From positions 1 to 37,412 of the IMG/VR virus record IMGVR_UViG_3300025891_000006: a stretch of DNA of 37,412 nt; one strand, written 5' to 3'. Below the pieces are notes generated by a model. The model had not been told where the DNA came from and did no database searches. It saw nothing but the letters and a program-made list of their open reading frames with translations. Source of the DNA: a virus. The translations under genes and the position numbers were made by a program. Shown here one piece after another: positions 7,101-14,066 of the stretch; the stretch's first letter is position 1, and every line of letters starts with the position of its first letter.

Positions 7101-7303
7101 TGAAACCACCGCGCAGGCTCGTCACCGAGCACGACGTAATTCGTCTGATGGGGAGATTCCCCGACCGCATTGTTACCAGCGCGGAGAGCATCTTCAACAA
7201 AGGCGTTTGGGAGTGCACGGAATGCGGCTGGCTGAAGCCGAAGACGGGCCCGTGTGAATGCGGGTCGATATCGTGGATAAAGCGGAGGGAGGCGAAGGAA
7301 TGA
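7100..7303 (+). CDS. Small zinc-ribbon-like protein
   Basis: 67 aa from ATG 7100, joined to the previous stop as TAATG. The C-terminal half has WECTECGWLKPKTGPCECG, a C-x2-C-x9-C-x-C metal-site pattern, followed by a basic tail. The N-terminal half (HDVIRLMGRFPDRIV) is helical. Probably a small metal-binding nucleic acid or protein-interaction module. Unknown role. Confidence 0.6.
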   Translation: MKPPRRLVTEHDVIRLMGRFPDRIVTSAESIFNKGVWECTECGWLKPKTGPCECGSISWIKRREAKE

Positions 7304-7551
7304 GCGAGTGCAAACCAGAGTTTTGCGAACTATTGCGAGATTGTCAAGGGTTGTTAATGGATACTGACCGATTACTCGCCGCCTCCAACGCCCGTGCTGA
7401 TGCGGCAGAAGCAAAAAAGGTTGCGCTGATGGGCCAACTCGAAACATACGAAAACACACTACGGTTTTACGCCCTACCAAGTCACATTGAAAAACCCAAA
7501 GGCTCAGTAGCGAGAGAAGTGTTAAGAGTATTTGAACTGAAGGAGGAATAA
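7300..7551 (+). CDS. Small early protein of unknown function
   Basis: 83 aa from ATG 7300, overlapping the previous gene as ATGA, with GGCGAAGGA just upstream. The N-terminus has two Cys near CKPEFCELLRDC, the middle (LLAASNARADAAEAKKVALM) is an Ala-rich helix likely to form a coiled coil, and it ends FELKEE. The AGGAGGAATAA overlapping its stop serves the next gene. No family recognised. Confidence 0.55.
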   Translation: MSECKPEFCELLRDCQGLLMDTDRLLAASNARADAAEAKKVALMGQLETYENTLRFYALPSHIEKPKGSVAREVLRVFELKEE

Positions 7552-7553
7552 AC

Positions 7554-7718
7554 ATGCAACGGATACAACTAATCCACCGCGTCCAGCACCAACGCCGCCT
7601 GCTCAACGCGACTCTGCAAAAGTGGGTCGACGGATTCGCGGAGATTTGCCTGATACTCGTGTGCCTGTACGTGGCATGGCTGGTGATTCAGGCGGTTTGG
7701 ATTTGGTGGAAACTATGA
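7554..7718 (+). CDS. 54-aa single-span membrane protein
   Basis: ATG 7554 lies 6 nt after AAGGAGG. About 27 basic and polar residues (MQRIQLIHRVQHQRRLLNA) precede a membrane helix (EICLILVCLYVAWLVIQAVW), ending in WWKL. The positive charge before the helix predicts an N-in orientation. Its TGA overlaps the next ATG. Confidence 0.6.
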   Translation: MQRIQLIHRVQHQRRLLNATLQKWVDGFAEICLILVCLYVAWLVIQAVWIWWKL

Positions 7719-8059
7719 GCATATATTGGGACCATTCATCCAACGAAGCCCACAGACAGGGTGAAAACGACGCGAACCGAGGATACCGCGAACGAAGCAA
7801 TGAATATGACCGCCACTCTGACAACGAACGCGACCGGGCCTATTATGACGGATACCGCGAAGAAGATCGACGGCAGGAACGACAAGCCGAAGAACGGCGG
7901 GAAGAAGAAGTGAATCAGGAACGGATGGAGCAGAGGCGTAGAGAAGAACGCCGGCAGGAAGAATTACAGCAGGAATACTTCGAGATTCAAAACCAGCGGC
8001 AGCAAGAAGAACAGGACCGAGACGAACCGGAATACCCAGAACCACTGGAGAAACCATGA
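7715..8059 (+). CDS. Highly charged Arg/Glu-rich protein
   Basis: 114 aa from ATG 7715 (ATGA overlap). After about 30 residues with Asn/Arg/Tyr motifs (RQGENDANRGYRERSNEYDR), residues about 45-100 are almost entirely Arg, Glu and Gln, predicted as a single long charged helix. It ends with a Pro/Glu tail (DEPEYPEPLEKP). Lying directly after a small membrane protein, it could be a cytoplasmic partner of it. Low-complexity sequence makes homology unhelpful. Unknown function. Confidence 0.55.
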   Translation: MSIYWDHSSNEAHRQGENDANRGYRERSNEYDRHSDNERDRAYYDGYREEDRRQERQAEERREEEVNQERMEQRRREERRQEELQQEYFEIQNQRQQEEQDRDEPEYPEPLEKP

Positions 8060-8265
8060 CTGACTATCGCTTCTGTTGCTACTGTCGGAACCGCCGACAC
8101 CTACCATTCGATTTACCTTGCGTTTGCTGCGACGATTCAAATATGTTCGAACCGGAGATACCCAATACAAATAGCAAAATTGTTACGGCATATCTGGTGA
8201 CGCTCGCGGTAACTCTGGTCATGATATTTCTATCGTTGGTGTGCCTGAGCCCCGGAACATGGTGA
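8056..8265 (+). CDS. Cys-rich module plus membrane helix
   Basis: 69 aa. The N-terminus has FCCYCRNRRHLPFDLPCVCC, a paired-Cys pattern (C-x-x-C repeated) suited to a zinc site. Residues about 43-64 (IVTAYLVTLAVTLVMIFLSL) are a membrane helix. The architecture is a cytoplasmic zinc-binding head on a tail anchor. It overlaps its predecessor by ATGA. Function unknown. Confidence 0.6.
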   Translation: MTDYRFCCYCRNRRHLPFDLPCVCCDDSNMFEPEIPNTNSKIVTAYLVTLAVTLVMIFLSLVCLSPGTW

Positions 8266-8290
8266 AGAATAACGAAGGAGGAATAACGAA

Positions 8291-8470
8291 ATGATTCGCG
8301 CAATGAAAAACTTTTTCGATTTTGTAGGGCTCATGGGGGCATGCAACCCTGGGTCAAAGTCGTTTCCAAAATGCCACGGATACGAGAACTACATCGCGTC
8401 GATACTGGCCCGCCCCAAGCACAAAGCCAAAATCCGGGCGCGGCAAGTCCGAGATTCGCGCAAGAAGTAG
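8291..8470 (+). CDS. 59-aa basic protein
   Basis: ATG 8291 lies 8 nt after AAGGAGG. The C-terminal third is strongly basic (ARPKHKAKIRARQVRDSRKK), and the N-terminus has a short apolar helix (FFDFVGLMGAC). It may bind nucleic acid or membrane. No family recognised. Confidence 0.5.
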   Translation: MIRAMKNFFDFVGLMGACNPGSKSFPKCHGYENYIASILARPKHKAKIRARQVRDSRKK

Positions 8471-8480
8471 GAGGGATAAT

Positions 8481-8720
8481 ATGAAAACCAAGCTGACGCT
8501 GAACGGTTCCCCGCCCCGCATCGAGACGCACGGCAAAGCCATTGCCATGATACTCACCGACACCACAGGTTCAACGGTGGAGATTGAGATGGACATGAGC
8601 GTGGGGTATCAGCTCGAACAGGGGCTACTGGAGATCAGGACGGACTATGGAAATCCGAAGGTGCATCCGGTGTTCGCAGGGATACTGCGAAATATTGAGG
8701 GGAAGGGGACGGGGAAATGA
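8481..8720 (+). CDS. Small beta-rich protein of unknown function
   Basis: 79 aa from ATG 8481, 7 nt after AGGAGGG. Alternating polar and apolar residues (IETHGKAIAMILTDTTGSTV) suggest a beta sandwich, followed by a helix (MSVGYQLEQGLLEI). Overlaps the next gene as ATGA. No family recognised. Confidence 0.55.
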   Translation: MKTKLTLNGSPPRIETHGKAIAMILTDTTGSTVEIEMDMSVGYQLEQGLLEIRTDYGNPKVHPVFAGILRNIEGKGTGK

Positions 8721-8983
8721 AATACCATTGCACTGCTGATTGTTGCATCAAAAACCGAGCAGGGAAATGCGTCGAAACAGATATTATGTCGATTTTTGCG
8801 AGAGGGTGTCAGGTCAACATTAAGCAAAAACCATCTGAACTCGTTGACTTTACCACGGCGTGGAAGGCTTATGAGGAAGGGAAAACAATCCAAAGCAGTT
8901 TAGAGGTTAAATTTAACGACACGGCAAATTATCGGGCATTTACACCGGTTGAAATTCGCGGCCTCTGGCAAATCCTTGGCTAG
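8717..8983 (+). CDS. Cys-containing protein with a C-terminal domain duplicated at 19277
   Basis: 88 aa. The N-terminal 30 residues have C-x3-CC-x6-C (from MKYHCTADCCIKNRAGKC), compatible with metal binding. The C-terminal half reads VDFTTAWKAYEEGKTIQSS and ends with FTPVEIRGLWQIL. The protein at 19277 has VDFATAWQAYENGRQIKSE and ends FTSDEIRGKWIIL, so the two share a recent or conserved domain 10.5 kb apart. The domain has the 'F..A...Y..G+.I.S' look of the small beta-grasp-like DUF2829/Tad2-type modules common in phages; that link is tentative. Confidence 0.65.
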   Translation: MKYHCTADCCIKNRAGKCVETDIMSIFARGCQVNIKQKPSELVDFTTAWKAYEEGKTIQSSLEVKFNDTANYRAFTPVEIRGLWQILG

Positions 8984-9137
8984 CCGCTGCGCCGAGGGCT
9001 CCTGTCTCTACGGCAAGCCCATCTGCTGCGTGGACTGCGACAAGCCGGACCCGGAGCAATGCGCCGAATACTGCGAGAGCGCGAAGAAGCCGCTGTGCGT
9101 GGCGGTAAGAGAGAATGAGGAGGGTACGGAAAAATGA
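8976..9137 (+). CDS. 53-aa Cys-rich protein
   Basis: The frame is open from 8949; the most reasonable start is TTG 8976, which overlaps the previous stop. No clear ribosome binding site precedes it. It holds nine Cys in about 45 residues (CAEGSCLYGKPICCVDCDK, then CAEYCES and LCVAV), a dense zinc-binding pattern seen in small proteins of Firmicutes phages. Coupled to the next gene by ATGA. The weak start leaves open a frameshift extension of the upstream gene. Confidence 0.5.
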   Translation: MASRCAEGSCLYGKPICCVDCDKPDPEQCAEYCESAKKPLCVAVRENEEGTEK

Positions 9138-9286
9138 AATGTAAGAAGTGCTGTTTTTGGAGTCAGGTTATGGCTAAAGCTATTGACGGAATTGTGTTTG
9201 CACTTTGCGAAAATAAGAACAGCGAACGATATATGGAATATACCGGTGAATATAGTAGCGGATGTTACGAGGGGGAAGAAAAATGA
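9134..9286 (+). CDS. 50-aa Cys-rich protein
   Basis: ATG 9134 overlaps the previous TGA and ATG 9283 of the next gene overlaps this stop. It begins MKCKKCCFWSQ (C-x2-CC) and has two further Cys (LCEN and SGCYEGEE). The order of Cys with an acidic end resembles the proteins at 17667 and 19035, suggesting a small family repeated in this genome. Confidence 0.55.
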   Translation: MKCKKCCFWSQVMAKAIDGIVFALCENKNSERYMEYTGEYSSGCYEGEEK

Positions 9287-9780
9287 CAATCAGCCTATAC
9301 CAATTAATCCCGGCATATCAGGGAGTCATGGAGGCTATCGAGAGCGCGGACCAAGAAGAAATGCAATGCCTTGTTGACACTCTCGAATCCATCAATGCCA
9401 GTTTGGAAGTCAAGGCCGAAGGGTACTGCAAAATGGTTGCAATGCTTGACCGCCACGCTGATGCAATGGAGGCCGAACGTGACCGCATGGCTTCGCTTAT
9501 GCTCTCCGTACGCAACAAGTCCAAGTACATGAAAGAGCGGTTGCAGAACGGCATGGAGGCAATGGGGAAGGACGAAGTGAGAACGGAGATTTTTACGATC
9601 CGGATCAAAAACAATCCGCCGGCGGTCGATGTTCACGACCCGGACAAAATCCCTGCCGACTTCAAGCGCACGACAGTCACCGTGGCAATAGACAAGGCAA
9701 AGATCAAAGCCGCGATTCAGTCCGGGCAGGAAGTCCCAGGGGCGGCAATGATGCAGGGAAGGAGACTTGATATCAAATGA
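9283..9780 (+). CDS. Siphovirus Gp157 family protein
   Basis: 165 aa. It opens with ISLYQLIPAYQGVMEAIES, followed by a long coiled coil (EAERDRMASLMLSVRNKSKY, MKERLQNGMEAMGKDEVRT) and a beta-rich C-terminus starting FTIRIKNNPPAVDVHDPDK. This matches the layout of the Gp157 family (PF05565), commonly found beside phage single-strand annealing recombinases, as here. The family was linked to phage resistance in Streptococcus thermophilus; the molecular role is not settled. It overlaps the recombinase gene by ATGA, and a shared role in recombination is likely. Confidence 0.85.
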   Translation: MTISLYQLIPAYQGVMEAIESADQEEMQCLVDTLESINASLEVKAEGYCKMVAMLDRHADAMEAERDRMASLMLSVRNKSKYMKERLQNGMEAMGKDEVRTEIFTIRIKNNPPAVDVHDPDKIPADFKRTTVTVAIDKAKIKAAIQSGQEVPGAAMMQGRRLDIK

Positions 9781-10508
9781 ACGACCTGACACAACTTATC
9801 CCGGCGCTGGTAAAGTTTCAATCCGAATGCCCGTCAATCCCCAAAGACAAAGAAAACCCATTTTTTGAAAATAAGGTTACGCATAAAAAGTGTATGTATG
9901 CTGACCTGCTGACAATTGTAGAAAAAACGCGAAAGCCACTATCAGATAACGGGCTGTCAGTTTTGCAATTGGTGAATAAAGGGACGCTGGAAACGGTCTT
10001 GTATCATACCTCCGGGCAAATTCTGGAATCGGAAATGGACCTGTTGAATGATAAAAACACGATGCAGGGTCTCGGGTCCGCAATCACCTACGCAAGGCGA
10101 TATGCGATGTCAACAATTCTTGGGATTGTGACTGAAGAAGACGATGACGGCAACGGCGCATCAGGAACCCCTGCAAGCCCTCCAAAATCCTCCCCGGGTA
10201 CAACCACACCCCCCCCCGCCGCAAAACCTCCCACAGGCGAAGCAGGGGCGAAATCCAACCCTTCCACGCCGCTACAACACAACCAGATTAACTCACTCTG
10301 GCAAGATTTGGGCAAAACCGAAGCGCAGCTGAAAGCGCAGTTGAAACAGGATATGCAGGTTGACTGCGTGGAGGAACTGACCGGAGGGCAGGCGGGGATT
10401 GTGGTAGCAGGGATATTGGGGCTGCTGAAAAAGGCGAAGGCTGAACAATCTCTCTCGGGGTTGGCAGCAAAGGGCGGGATGAACGAGGGCGAACTTGTTC
10501 CTCGCTAA
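9777..10508 (+). CDS. erf: ERF family single-strand annealing recombinase
   Basis: 243 aa. The N-terminal ~130 residues match the ERF domain: YADLLTIVEKTRKPLSDNGL, then the family's GSAITYARRYAMSTILGI signature and the acidic EEDDDGNGA that follows it. Next comes a Pro/Thr-rich linker (about residues 135-160) and a small C-terminal helical domain (LQHNQINSLWQDLGK onward) of the kind that often interacts with SSB. ERF proteins anneal complementary single strands and circularise or recombine the phage genome. Gp157, an HNH nuclease and a distant RusA resolvase form the rest of the recombination set. Confidence 0.92.
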   Translation: MNDLTQLIPALVKFQSECPSIPKDKENPFFENKVTHKKCMYADLLTIVEKTRKPLSDNGLSVLQLVNKGTLETVLYHTSGQILESEMDLLNDKNTMQGLGSAITYARRYAMSTILGIVTEEDDDGNGASGTPASPPKSSPGTTTPPPAAKPPTGEAGAKSNPSTPLQHNQINSLWQDLGKTEAQLKAQLKQDMQVDCVEELTGGQAGIVVAGILGLLKKAKAEQSLSGLAAKGGMNEGELVPR

Positions 10509-10785
10509 GCAGAAACGAGTCAGGCTGACGGGCGCAGCACTAAAAAAAGTATATGCGGTTGTGTGGCAACGCGAAAACGGGTGTTGCGTCCTATGTCAAA
10601 TCTTCGTGGAACCGGGAACCCCGCCGCATCACGTGGTCTTCCGCAGCCACGGCGGCAGCGATTCGGCAGGAAATTGCGTAGTTTTGTGTGGTTGTTGTCA
10701 CAGGATAGCACATGGTGAGTTTGCGAGAGAGGCGAGGGTAAAGTTACTGAAGTATTTGGGGAGGGAGAAAAATGCGAGAGATTAA
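10495..10785 (+). CDS. HNH endonuclease
   Basis: 96 aa if it starts at TTG 10495, which overlaps the recombinase end by 14 bases; the start is uncertain. It has a basic N-terminus, then a compact HNH fold: CCVLCQIF (first Cys pair), PPHHVVFRSHGG (HH catalytic region), GNCVVLCGCCHRIAHG (Asn, second Cys pair, and the His of the third strand). A length just under 100 is normal for such recombination-linked HNH nucleases. The position after erf suggests NinG/Rap-like processing of recombination intermediates rather than a homing nuclease. It overlaps the YopX gene by 14 bases. Confidence 0.8.
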   Translation: MFLAKQKRVRLTGAALKKVYAVVWQRENGCCVLCQIFVEPGTPPHHVVFRSHGGSDSAGNCVVLCGCCHRIAHGEFAREARVKLLKYLGREKNARD

Positions 10786-11167
10786 ATTCCGAGCGTGGGA
10801 CAAGAAAAACGGGAAAATGATTCATCCGTCTGGTGCATACGGAAGCGACGAATATTGGCAGATTGAAAACGCAAACGGTCAACATTGGGGCATGTTCCAT
10901 AAGATGAAGCGGATTTGTGGAAGCGCGGACGGTTCGGGAATATTAATGCAGTATACGGGGTTGCGCGACAAAAATAAACGGATGATTTTTGAGGGGGATA
11001 TTTTAGAGTTTAACGCGGCAGAATGGGGCGCGACCAATGGAAATATCGCAGTTGTTTGTTTTAATTCGTACGATGGATGGCAAGCCCTCGGAAGCACAAA
11101 AGAATGGGGAACATATTGTTCCATCATCGGCAACATCCACGAAAACCCCGAACTGGTGCAACCATGA
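10772..11167 (+). CDS. YopX family protein
   Basis: 131 aa from ATG 10772 with GGGAGGG about 7 nt upstream. The opening MREIKFRAWDKKNGKMI and the middle LMQYTGLRDKNKRMIFEGDI are the two hallmarks of the YopX family (PF09643), widespread in phages and prophages. The end (IIGNIHENPELV) also fits. The biological role of the family is unknown. Confidence 0.93.
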   Translation: MREIKFRAWDKKNGKMIHPSGAYGSDEYWQIENANGQHWGMFHKMKRICGSADGSGILMQYTGLRDKNKRMIFEGDILEFNAAEWGATNGNIAVVCFNSYDGWQALGSTKEWGTYCSIIGNIHENPELVQP

Positions 11168-11523
11168 GCGATAACACAACCGGCGACCTGTCGGAACAAT
11201 GCGACGCACTATCAGAGATTCTGGCAGCAAAATACCTGATCGTTGCTGACTACGAATCGGACCACGAACACGCCGTGAAACTGACCATCAGGGCAAAGGC
11301 GGCGGCTACGGGACGAACCAAAGGAACGCCAATGGTTATACGTATGCTCATAGAAAATGACCCGCAAGTGGTTGACGCGTCAGAAAAGGAATCCGCCGCG
11401 TTCGCAACCCTCACTTTAGGCAACGCGGAAATCAAGGGACTTGAAGCGCGGTTCCAAGCGGCGAAGCATTTGGTCCAACTCAAAATTCAGGAGTTGCGAA
11501 ACCTGGGAGGGTACGGACGATGA
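11164..11523 (+). CDS. Helical early protein of unknown function
   Basis: 119 aa from ATG 11164 (ATGA overlap). It is predicted almost wholly helical, with an N-terminal ESDHEHAVKLTIRAKAAATG region and a C-terminal helix (EIKGLEARFQAAKHLVQLK) that could form a coiled coil. No Cys and no membrane span. No family recognised. It lies between YopX and the cytosine methyltransferase. Confidence 0.6.
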   Translation: MSDNTTGDLSEQCDALSEILAAKYLIVADYESDHEHAVKLTIRAKAAATGRTKGTPMVIRMLIENDPQVVDASEKESAAFATLTLGNAEIKGLEARFQAAKHLVQLKIQELRNLGGYGR

Positions 11524-11527
11524 TCGG

Positions 11528-12250
11528 ATGAAAGTGCTTTCATTATTCTCGGGTATCGGCGGCCTCGATTTGGCAGCGTCCTGGGCCGGCATGGAAACGG
11601 TAGCATTTTGTGAGATTGAACCGTATGCCTGCAAGGTTTTGGAAAGGAGGTTTCCGGGTGTACCAATTTATAACGATGTTCGAGAACTTACAGCAGAGCG
11701 ATTGCGACAGGATGGAATCAGAGAAATCGACATCATCACCGGAGGATTCCCGTGTCAGGACGTTAGCTGCGCGGGTAAAAGAACTGGCTTCCATGATTCA
11801 GACGGGGAAGTTACCCGAAGCGGTTTGTGGGCAGAGTACGCCCGAATCATTGGCGAAATTAAGCCCCAATGGGTTGTGGCTGAAAATGTCCGGGGACTCC
11901 TGTCAATCCCTGCTATGGGACAGCCAGGGGGAGGATTCGGAATTGTTCTCAGGGACTTGGCCGATATGGGGTATAGTGCTGGATGGTGTTGCTATGGCGC
12001 TGCCGATGTTGGAGCGCCGCACAGAAGGGAACGGGTGTTCATCGTGGCCCACGATAACAGCGGAATGCGGAGATCATCCCGGTCGCAAGAAGTACAAGCC
12101 GGGGCAACAACTGCACCTGACAGGGGCCGTGTGGCCGCAGAACTGGCCGACACCAAAGACCCCTACGGGTGGCGGGCAGGTCCAACGCAATACGCCGGGT
12201 GGGGGTATCCGCAAATTAGAAGATGCTGTATCGGGGGAAATCGGATATAA
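11528..12250 (+). CDS. DNA cytosine-5 methyltransferase, N-terminal catalytic part
   Basis: 240 aa from ATG 11528. The motifs of C5-methyltransferases are in order: LSLFSGIGGLDLA (motif I, SAM binding, residues about 4-16), the motif II region around FCEIEPYA, GGFPCQDVS (motif IV with the catalytic Cys), VAENVRGL (motif VI, ENV) and GAPHRRERVFIVA (motif VIII, about 158-170). After LADTKDPYG the frame ends without motifs IX and X. Those are found at the end of the next gene, in another frame. This part therefore lacks target recognition and the C-terminal lobe on its own and probably works with that product as a two-chain enzyme, as known for M.AquI. A frameshift linking the two is the alternative. 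Confidence 0.85.
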   Translation: MKVLSLFSGIGGLDLAASWAGMETVAFCEIEPYACKVLERRFPGVPIYNDVRELTAERLRQDGIREIDIITGGFPCQDVSCAGKRTGFHDSDGEVTRSGLWAEYARIIGEIKPQWVVAENVRGLLSIPAMGQPGGGFGIVLRDLADMGYSAGWCCYGAADVGAPHRRERVFIVAHDNSGMRRSSRSQEVQAGATTAPDRGRVAAELADTKDPYGWRAGPTQYAGWGYPQIRRCCIGGNRI

Positions 12251-12722
12251 CACCGGCCAACTAAATAGTGACTGGGTTGAAATCCTGATGAACTATCCCA
12301 TAGGCTACACAGACTTAGACGTGGACAAATTGCAGGAGTGGCCGGGGTGGCCTGCGGGGATGGGGGCGAGGGAGTGGATGACGCCACAGGCTGGGCAATG
12401 CGGAAGTACGGCGAGAACGTCAGGCAGGCCGCTGGAGATGTCAACGCACTTGCAGGCGCAGGTTACGGTTGCAGAAAAAGCATGGGCCACTCCATCGGCG
12501 GGAGACGCACAAGGAACAACTGGCGGCGGTCAGGGAAGAAGTTTGCGAACAGATACGCGCTGCGCGTCTAACGGCCAATACCCCTACGAACCGCCCCGCG
12601 TAATTCAAGGGCAGAAGAGCAGGGCGAAGAGGCTAAAATGTTTGGGGAACTCCGTTCTGCCGCTGCAAGCATACCCAATATTCAAGGCAATTATGGACAT
12701 TGAGAAGGAGATAAAAACATGA
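11658..12722 (+). CDS. Overlapping-frame protein carrying methyltransferase TRD and motif X
   Basis: 354 aa in the +1 frame relative to the catalytic gene; the two overlap for 593 bases. The start is GTG 11658, exactly 7 nt after AAAGGAGG at 11643-11650, a strong ribosome binding site inside the other gene. The frame is open back to 11610. Its first part (LAKLSPNGLWLKMSGDSC, FSGTWPIWGIVLDG, CSSWPT) looks like a real phage protein family, not random out-of-frame sequence. Further on, WVEILMNYPIGYTDLD and the end LKCLGNSVLPLQAYPIFKAI (motif X) are what a C5-methyltransferase needs after its target recognition domain. So both frames of 11658 to about 12060 appear to be under coding constraint. 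Confidence 0.8.
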   Translation: MYQFITMFENLQQSDCDRMESEKSTSSPEDSRVRTLAARVKELASMIQTGKLPEAVCGQSTPESLAKLSPNGLWLKMSGDSCQSLLWDSQGEDSELFSGTWPIWGIVLDGVAMALPMLERRTEGNGCSSWPTITAECGDHPGRKKYKPGQQLHLTGAVWPQNWPTPKTPTGGGQVQRNTPGGGIRKLEDAVSGEIGYNTGQLNSDWVEILMNYPIGYTDLDVDKLQEWPGWPAGMGAREWMTPQAGQCGSTARTSGRPLEMSTHLQAQVTVAEKAWATPSAGDAQGTTGGGQGRSLRTDTRCASNGQYPYEPPRVIQGQKSRAKRLKCLGNSVLPLQAYPIFKAIMDIEKEIKT

Positions 12723-12976
12723 TCGACGCGACAACCATCAAAGCCGCCGGACGCATGCTCAAATCCGGCATGCCGCCGAAACAAATCGCCGCCGAACTCG
12801 GCATACGTGTTGGGTCAGTCTACCGCTGGCGGGCGAAGCTGGGGATAAAAAGCGGTCCGGGAGCGAAGAAACTACGGATAGAGAAAGAACTCGGCGACCT
12901 GTCGGATAGGGCGGTAGCGCAGAAGTGCGGGGCGAGCAGGGCGTACGTGTGGGACGTGAGGGCGGGGCGGCGATGA
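12719..12976 (+). CDS. Small helix-turn-helix protein
   Basis: 85 aa (ATGA overlap at 12719). The segment PPKQIAAELGIRVGSVYRW reads as a resolvase/homeodomain-like HTH, and the C-terminus has a second HTH-like stretch (LSDRAVAQKCGASRAYVW). Two such units in 85 residues suggest a DNA-binding protein that recognises a composite site. It lies between two methyltransferase genes, so control of them or of the middle operon is plausible. Confidence 0.7.
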   Translation: MIDATTIKAAGRMLKSGMPPKQIAAELGIRVGSVYRWRAKLGIKSGPGAKKLRIEKELGDLSDRAVAQKCGASRAYVWDVRAGRR

Positions 12977-13857
12977 ATGAACGAACCACGAAACAGATAA
13001 AAACAGAATTGTTTTGCGACAATTTCCAAAACTATAAAAGATACGGCATACCGAAAGCGCAACTGGTTATCGCCGATATTCCTTATAATTTGGGCAAAAA
13101 TGCTTACGGTTCGAGCACGGAATGGTATATCGACGGCGATAACAAAAAAGGCGAAAGCAAAAAGGCTGGTAAAGGATTTTTCAACACGGACTATGCTTTC
13201 AACATCGTCGAATACTTCCACTTTTGCAGCAACCTGCTGATCAAGGAACCGAAAGAAGCAGGCAAAGCCCCGGCAATGATCGTGTTTTGTTCTTTCGAGC
13301 AAATGAACCTCGTGATCGAGTGCGGCAAAAAATATGGATTCCCAAAAAGTTACCCGCTGTTTTTCATCAAGAACACTTCAGCACAAGTGCTAAAGGCAAA
13401 CATGCGGATTGTGGGCGCGACTGAACACGCAGTAGTTTTATACCGCGACAAGTTACCGAAGTTCAACAATAACGGCAAGATGATTTTGAATTGGCAAACA
13501 TGGGAAAAAGACAACCGAGCCGCATATCCCAAGGTGCATCCTACCCAGAAGCCTGTCAACGTGCTGAAACGCCTCATAACTGCATTCACGGACCCCGGTG
13601 ATGTAGTTATTGACCCCGTGGCTGGCAGCGGAACAACGCTAAGGGCTTGTATGGAATTGGGTCGCAGCAGTTACGGGTTCGAAGTGTCAAAGATATTTTA
13701 CCGGTTGGCGAAACTGAAAATGCTGTCGAACGTAAACATTCAAACAGAATTGATGCAGGAAGAAAGATTTATTGCGTCGGTATTCGGGCAGAACTTATTC
13801 GAGGATTCGGTAACGTGTGAAGGGGAGCAGCCGAAGCAGGGCGGAGCGGGGGCTTGA
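12973..13857 (+). CDS. DNA adenine (or N4-cytosine) methyltransferase, beta-type order
   Basis: 294 aa from ATG 12973. Motif IV comes first (VIADIPYNLGKNAYG, residues about 33-47), then HPTQKPVNVLKRLI and DPGDVVIDPVAGSGTTLRAC (motif I, SAM binding) near 195-230, the order of beta-class amino-methyltransferases. The catalytic tetrapeptide is DIPY instead of the usual DPPY; N/D/S-P-P-Y/F is the normal rule, so this substitution is notable, though the rest is intact. No restriction enzyme is adjacent, so it is an orphan methylase that may protect phage DNA. The -35 of the next promoter overlaps its stop codon. Confidence 0.85.
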   Translation: MNERTTKQIKTELFCDNFQNYKRYGIPKAQLVIADIPYNLGKNAYGSSTEWYIDGDNKKGESKKAGKGFFNTDYAFNIVEYFHFCSNLLIKEPKEAGKAPAMIVFCSFEQMNLVIECGKKYGFPKSYPLFFIKNTSAQVLKANMRIVGATEHAVVLYRDKLPKFNNNGKMILNWQTWEKDNRAAYPKVHPTQKPVNVLKRLITAFTDPGDVVIDPVAGSGTTLRACMELGRSSYGFEVSKIFYRLAKLKMLSNVNIQTELMQEERFIASVFGQNLFEDSVTCEGEQPKQGGAGA

Positions 13858-13883
13858 CAAGGTATTATTACTTGTGGTATTGT
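13854..13883 (+). promoter_or_regulatory. Middle/early promoter before the Cro-like gene
   Basis: A perfect -35 TTGACA at 13854-13859, an 18-nt spacer and TATTGT at 13878-13883 (4 of 6 to consensus). A strong AAGGAGG and the ATG at 13905 follow within 25 nt. The gene chain is interrupted here only long enough for a promoter. Confidence 0.65.
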
Positions 13884-13904
13884 TATGTATAAGGAGGGGA
13901 TAAA

Positions 13905-14066
13905 ATGGACGTAAAATATGAACTCGAAAAAACGGCAAAAAGCAAGGTTCAAATCGCGGTAGAAGTTGGGGTAACTCCTCAAACTATCCGATACTGGGAA
14001 CTGGGGTTGACTGAGCCGACAGAAGAAAACCTCGAAAAGTTGAAGGTTTGCTTAGGGGTTGATTAA
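13905..14066 (+). CDS. Cro/CI-type small HTH protein
   Basis: 53 aa from ATG 13905 after AAGGAGGGG. KSKVQIAVEVGVTPQTIRYW is a clear helix-turn-helix of the Cro/CI/XRE family, ending with ENLEKLKVCLGVD, the usual last helix. It is shorter than most XRE proteins at its N-terminus. It is the first gene after a consensus -35 promoter and abuts the replication gene directly, so it may be an autoregulated switch for the replication block. Confidence 0.75.
   Translation: MDVKYELEKTAKSKVQIAVEVGVTPQTIRYWELGLTEPTEENLEKLKVCLGVD

Noticed and set aside
7028-7606. Minus-strand open frame of 192 codons
   Set aside because: It lies opposite four coupled plus-strand genes with ribosome binding sites and shows no domain.
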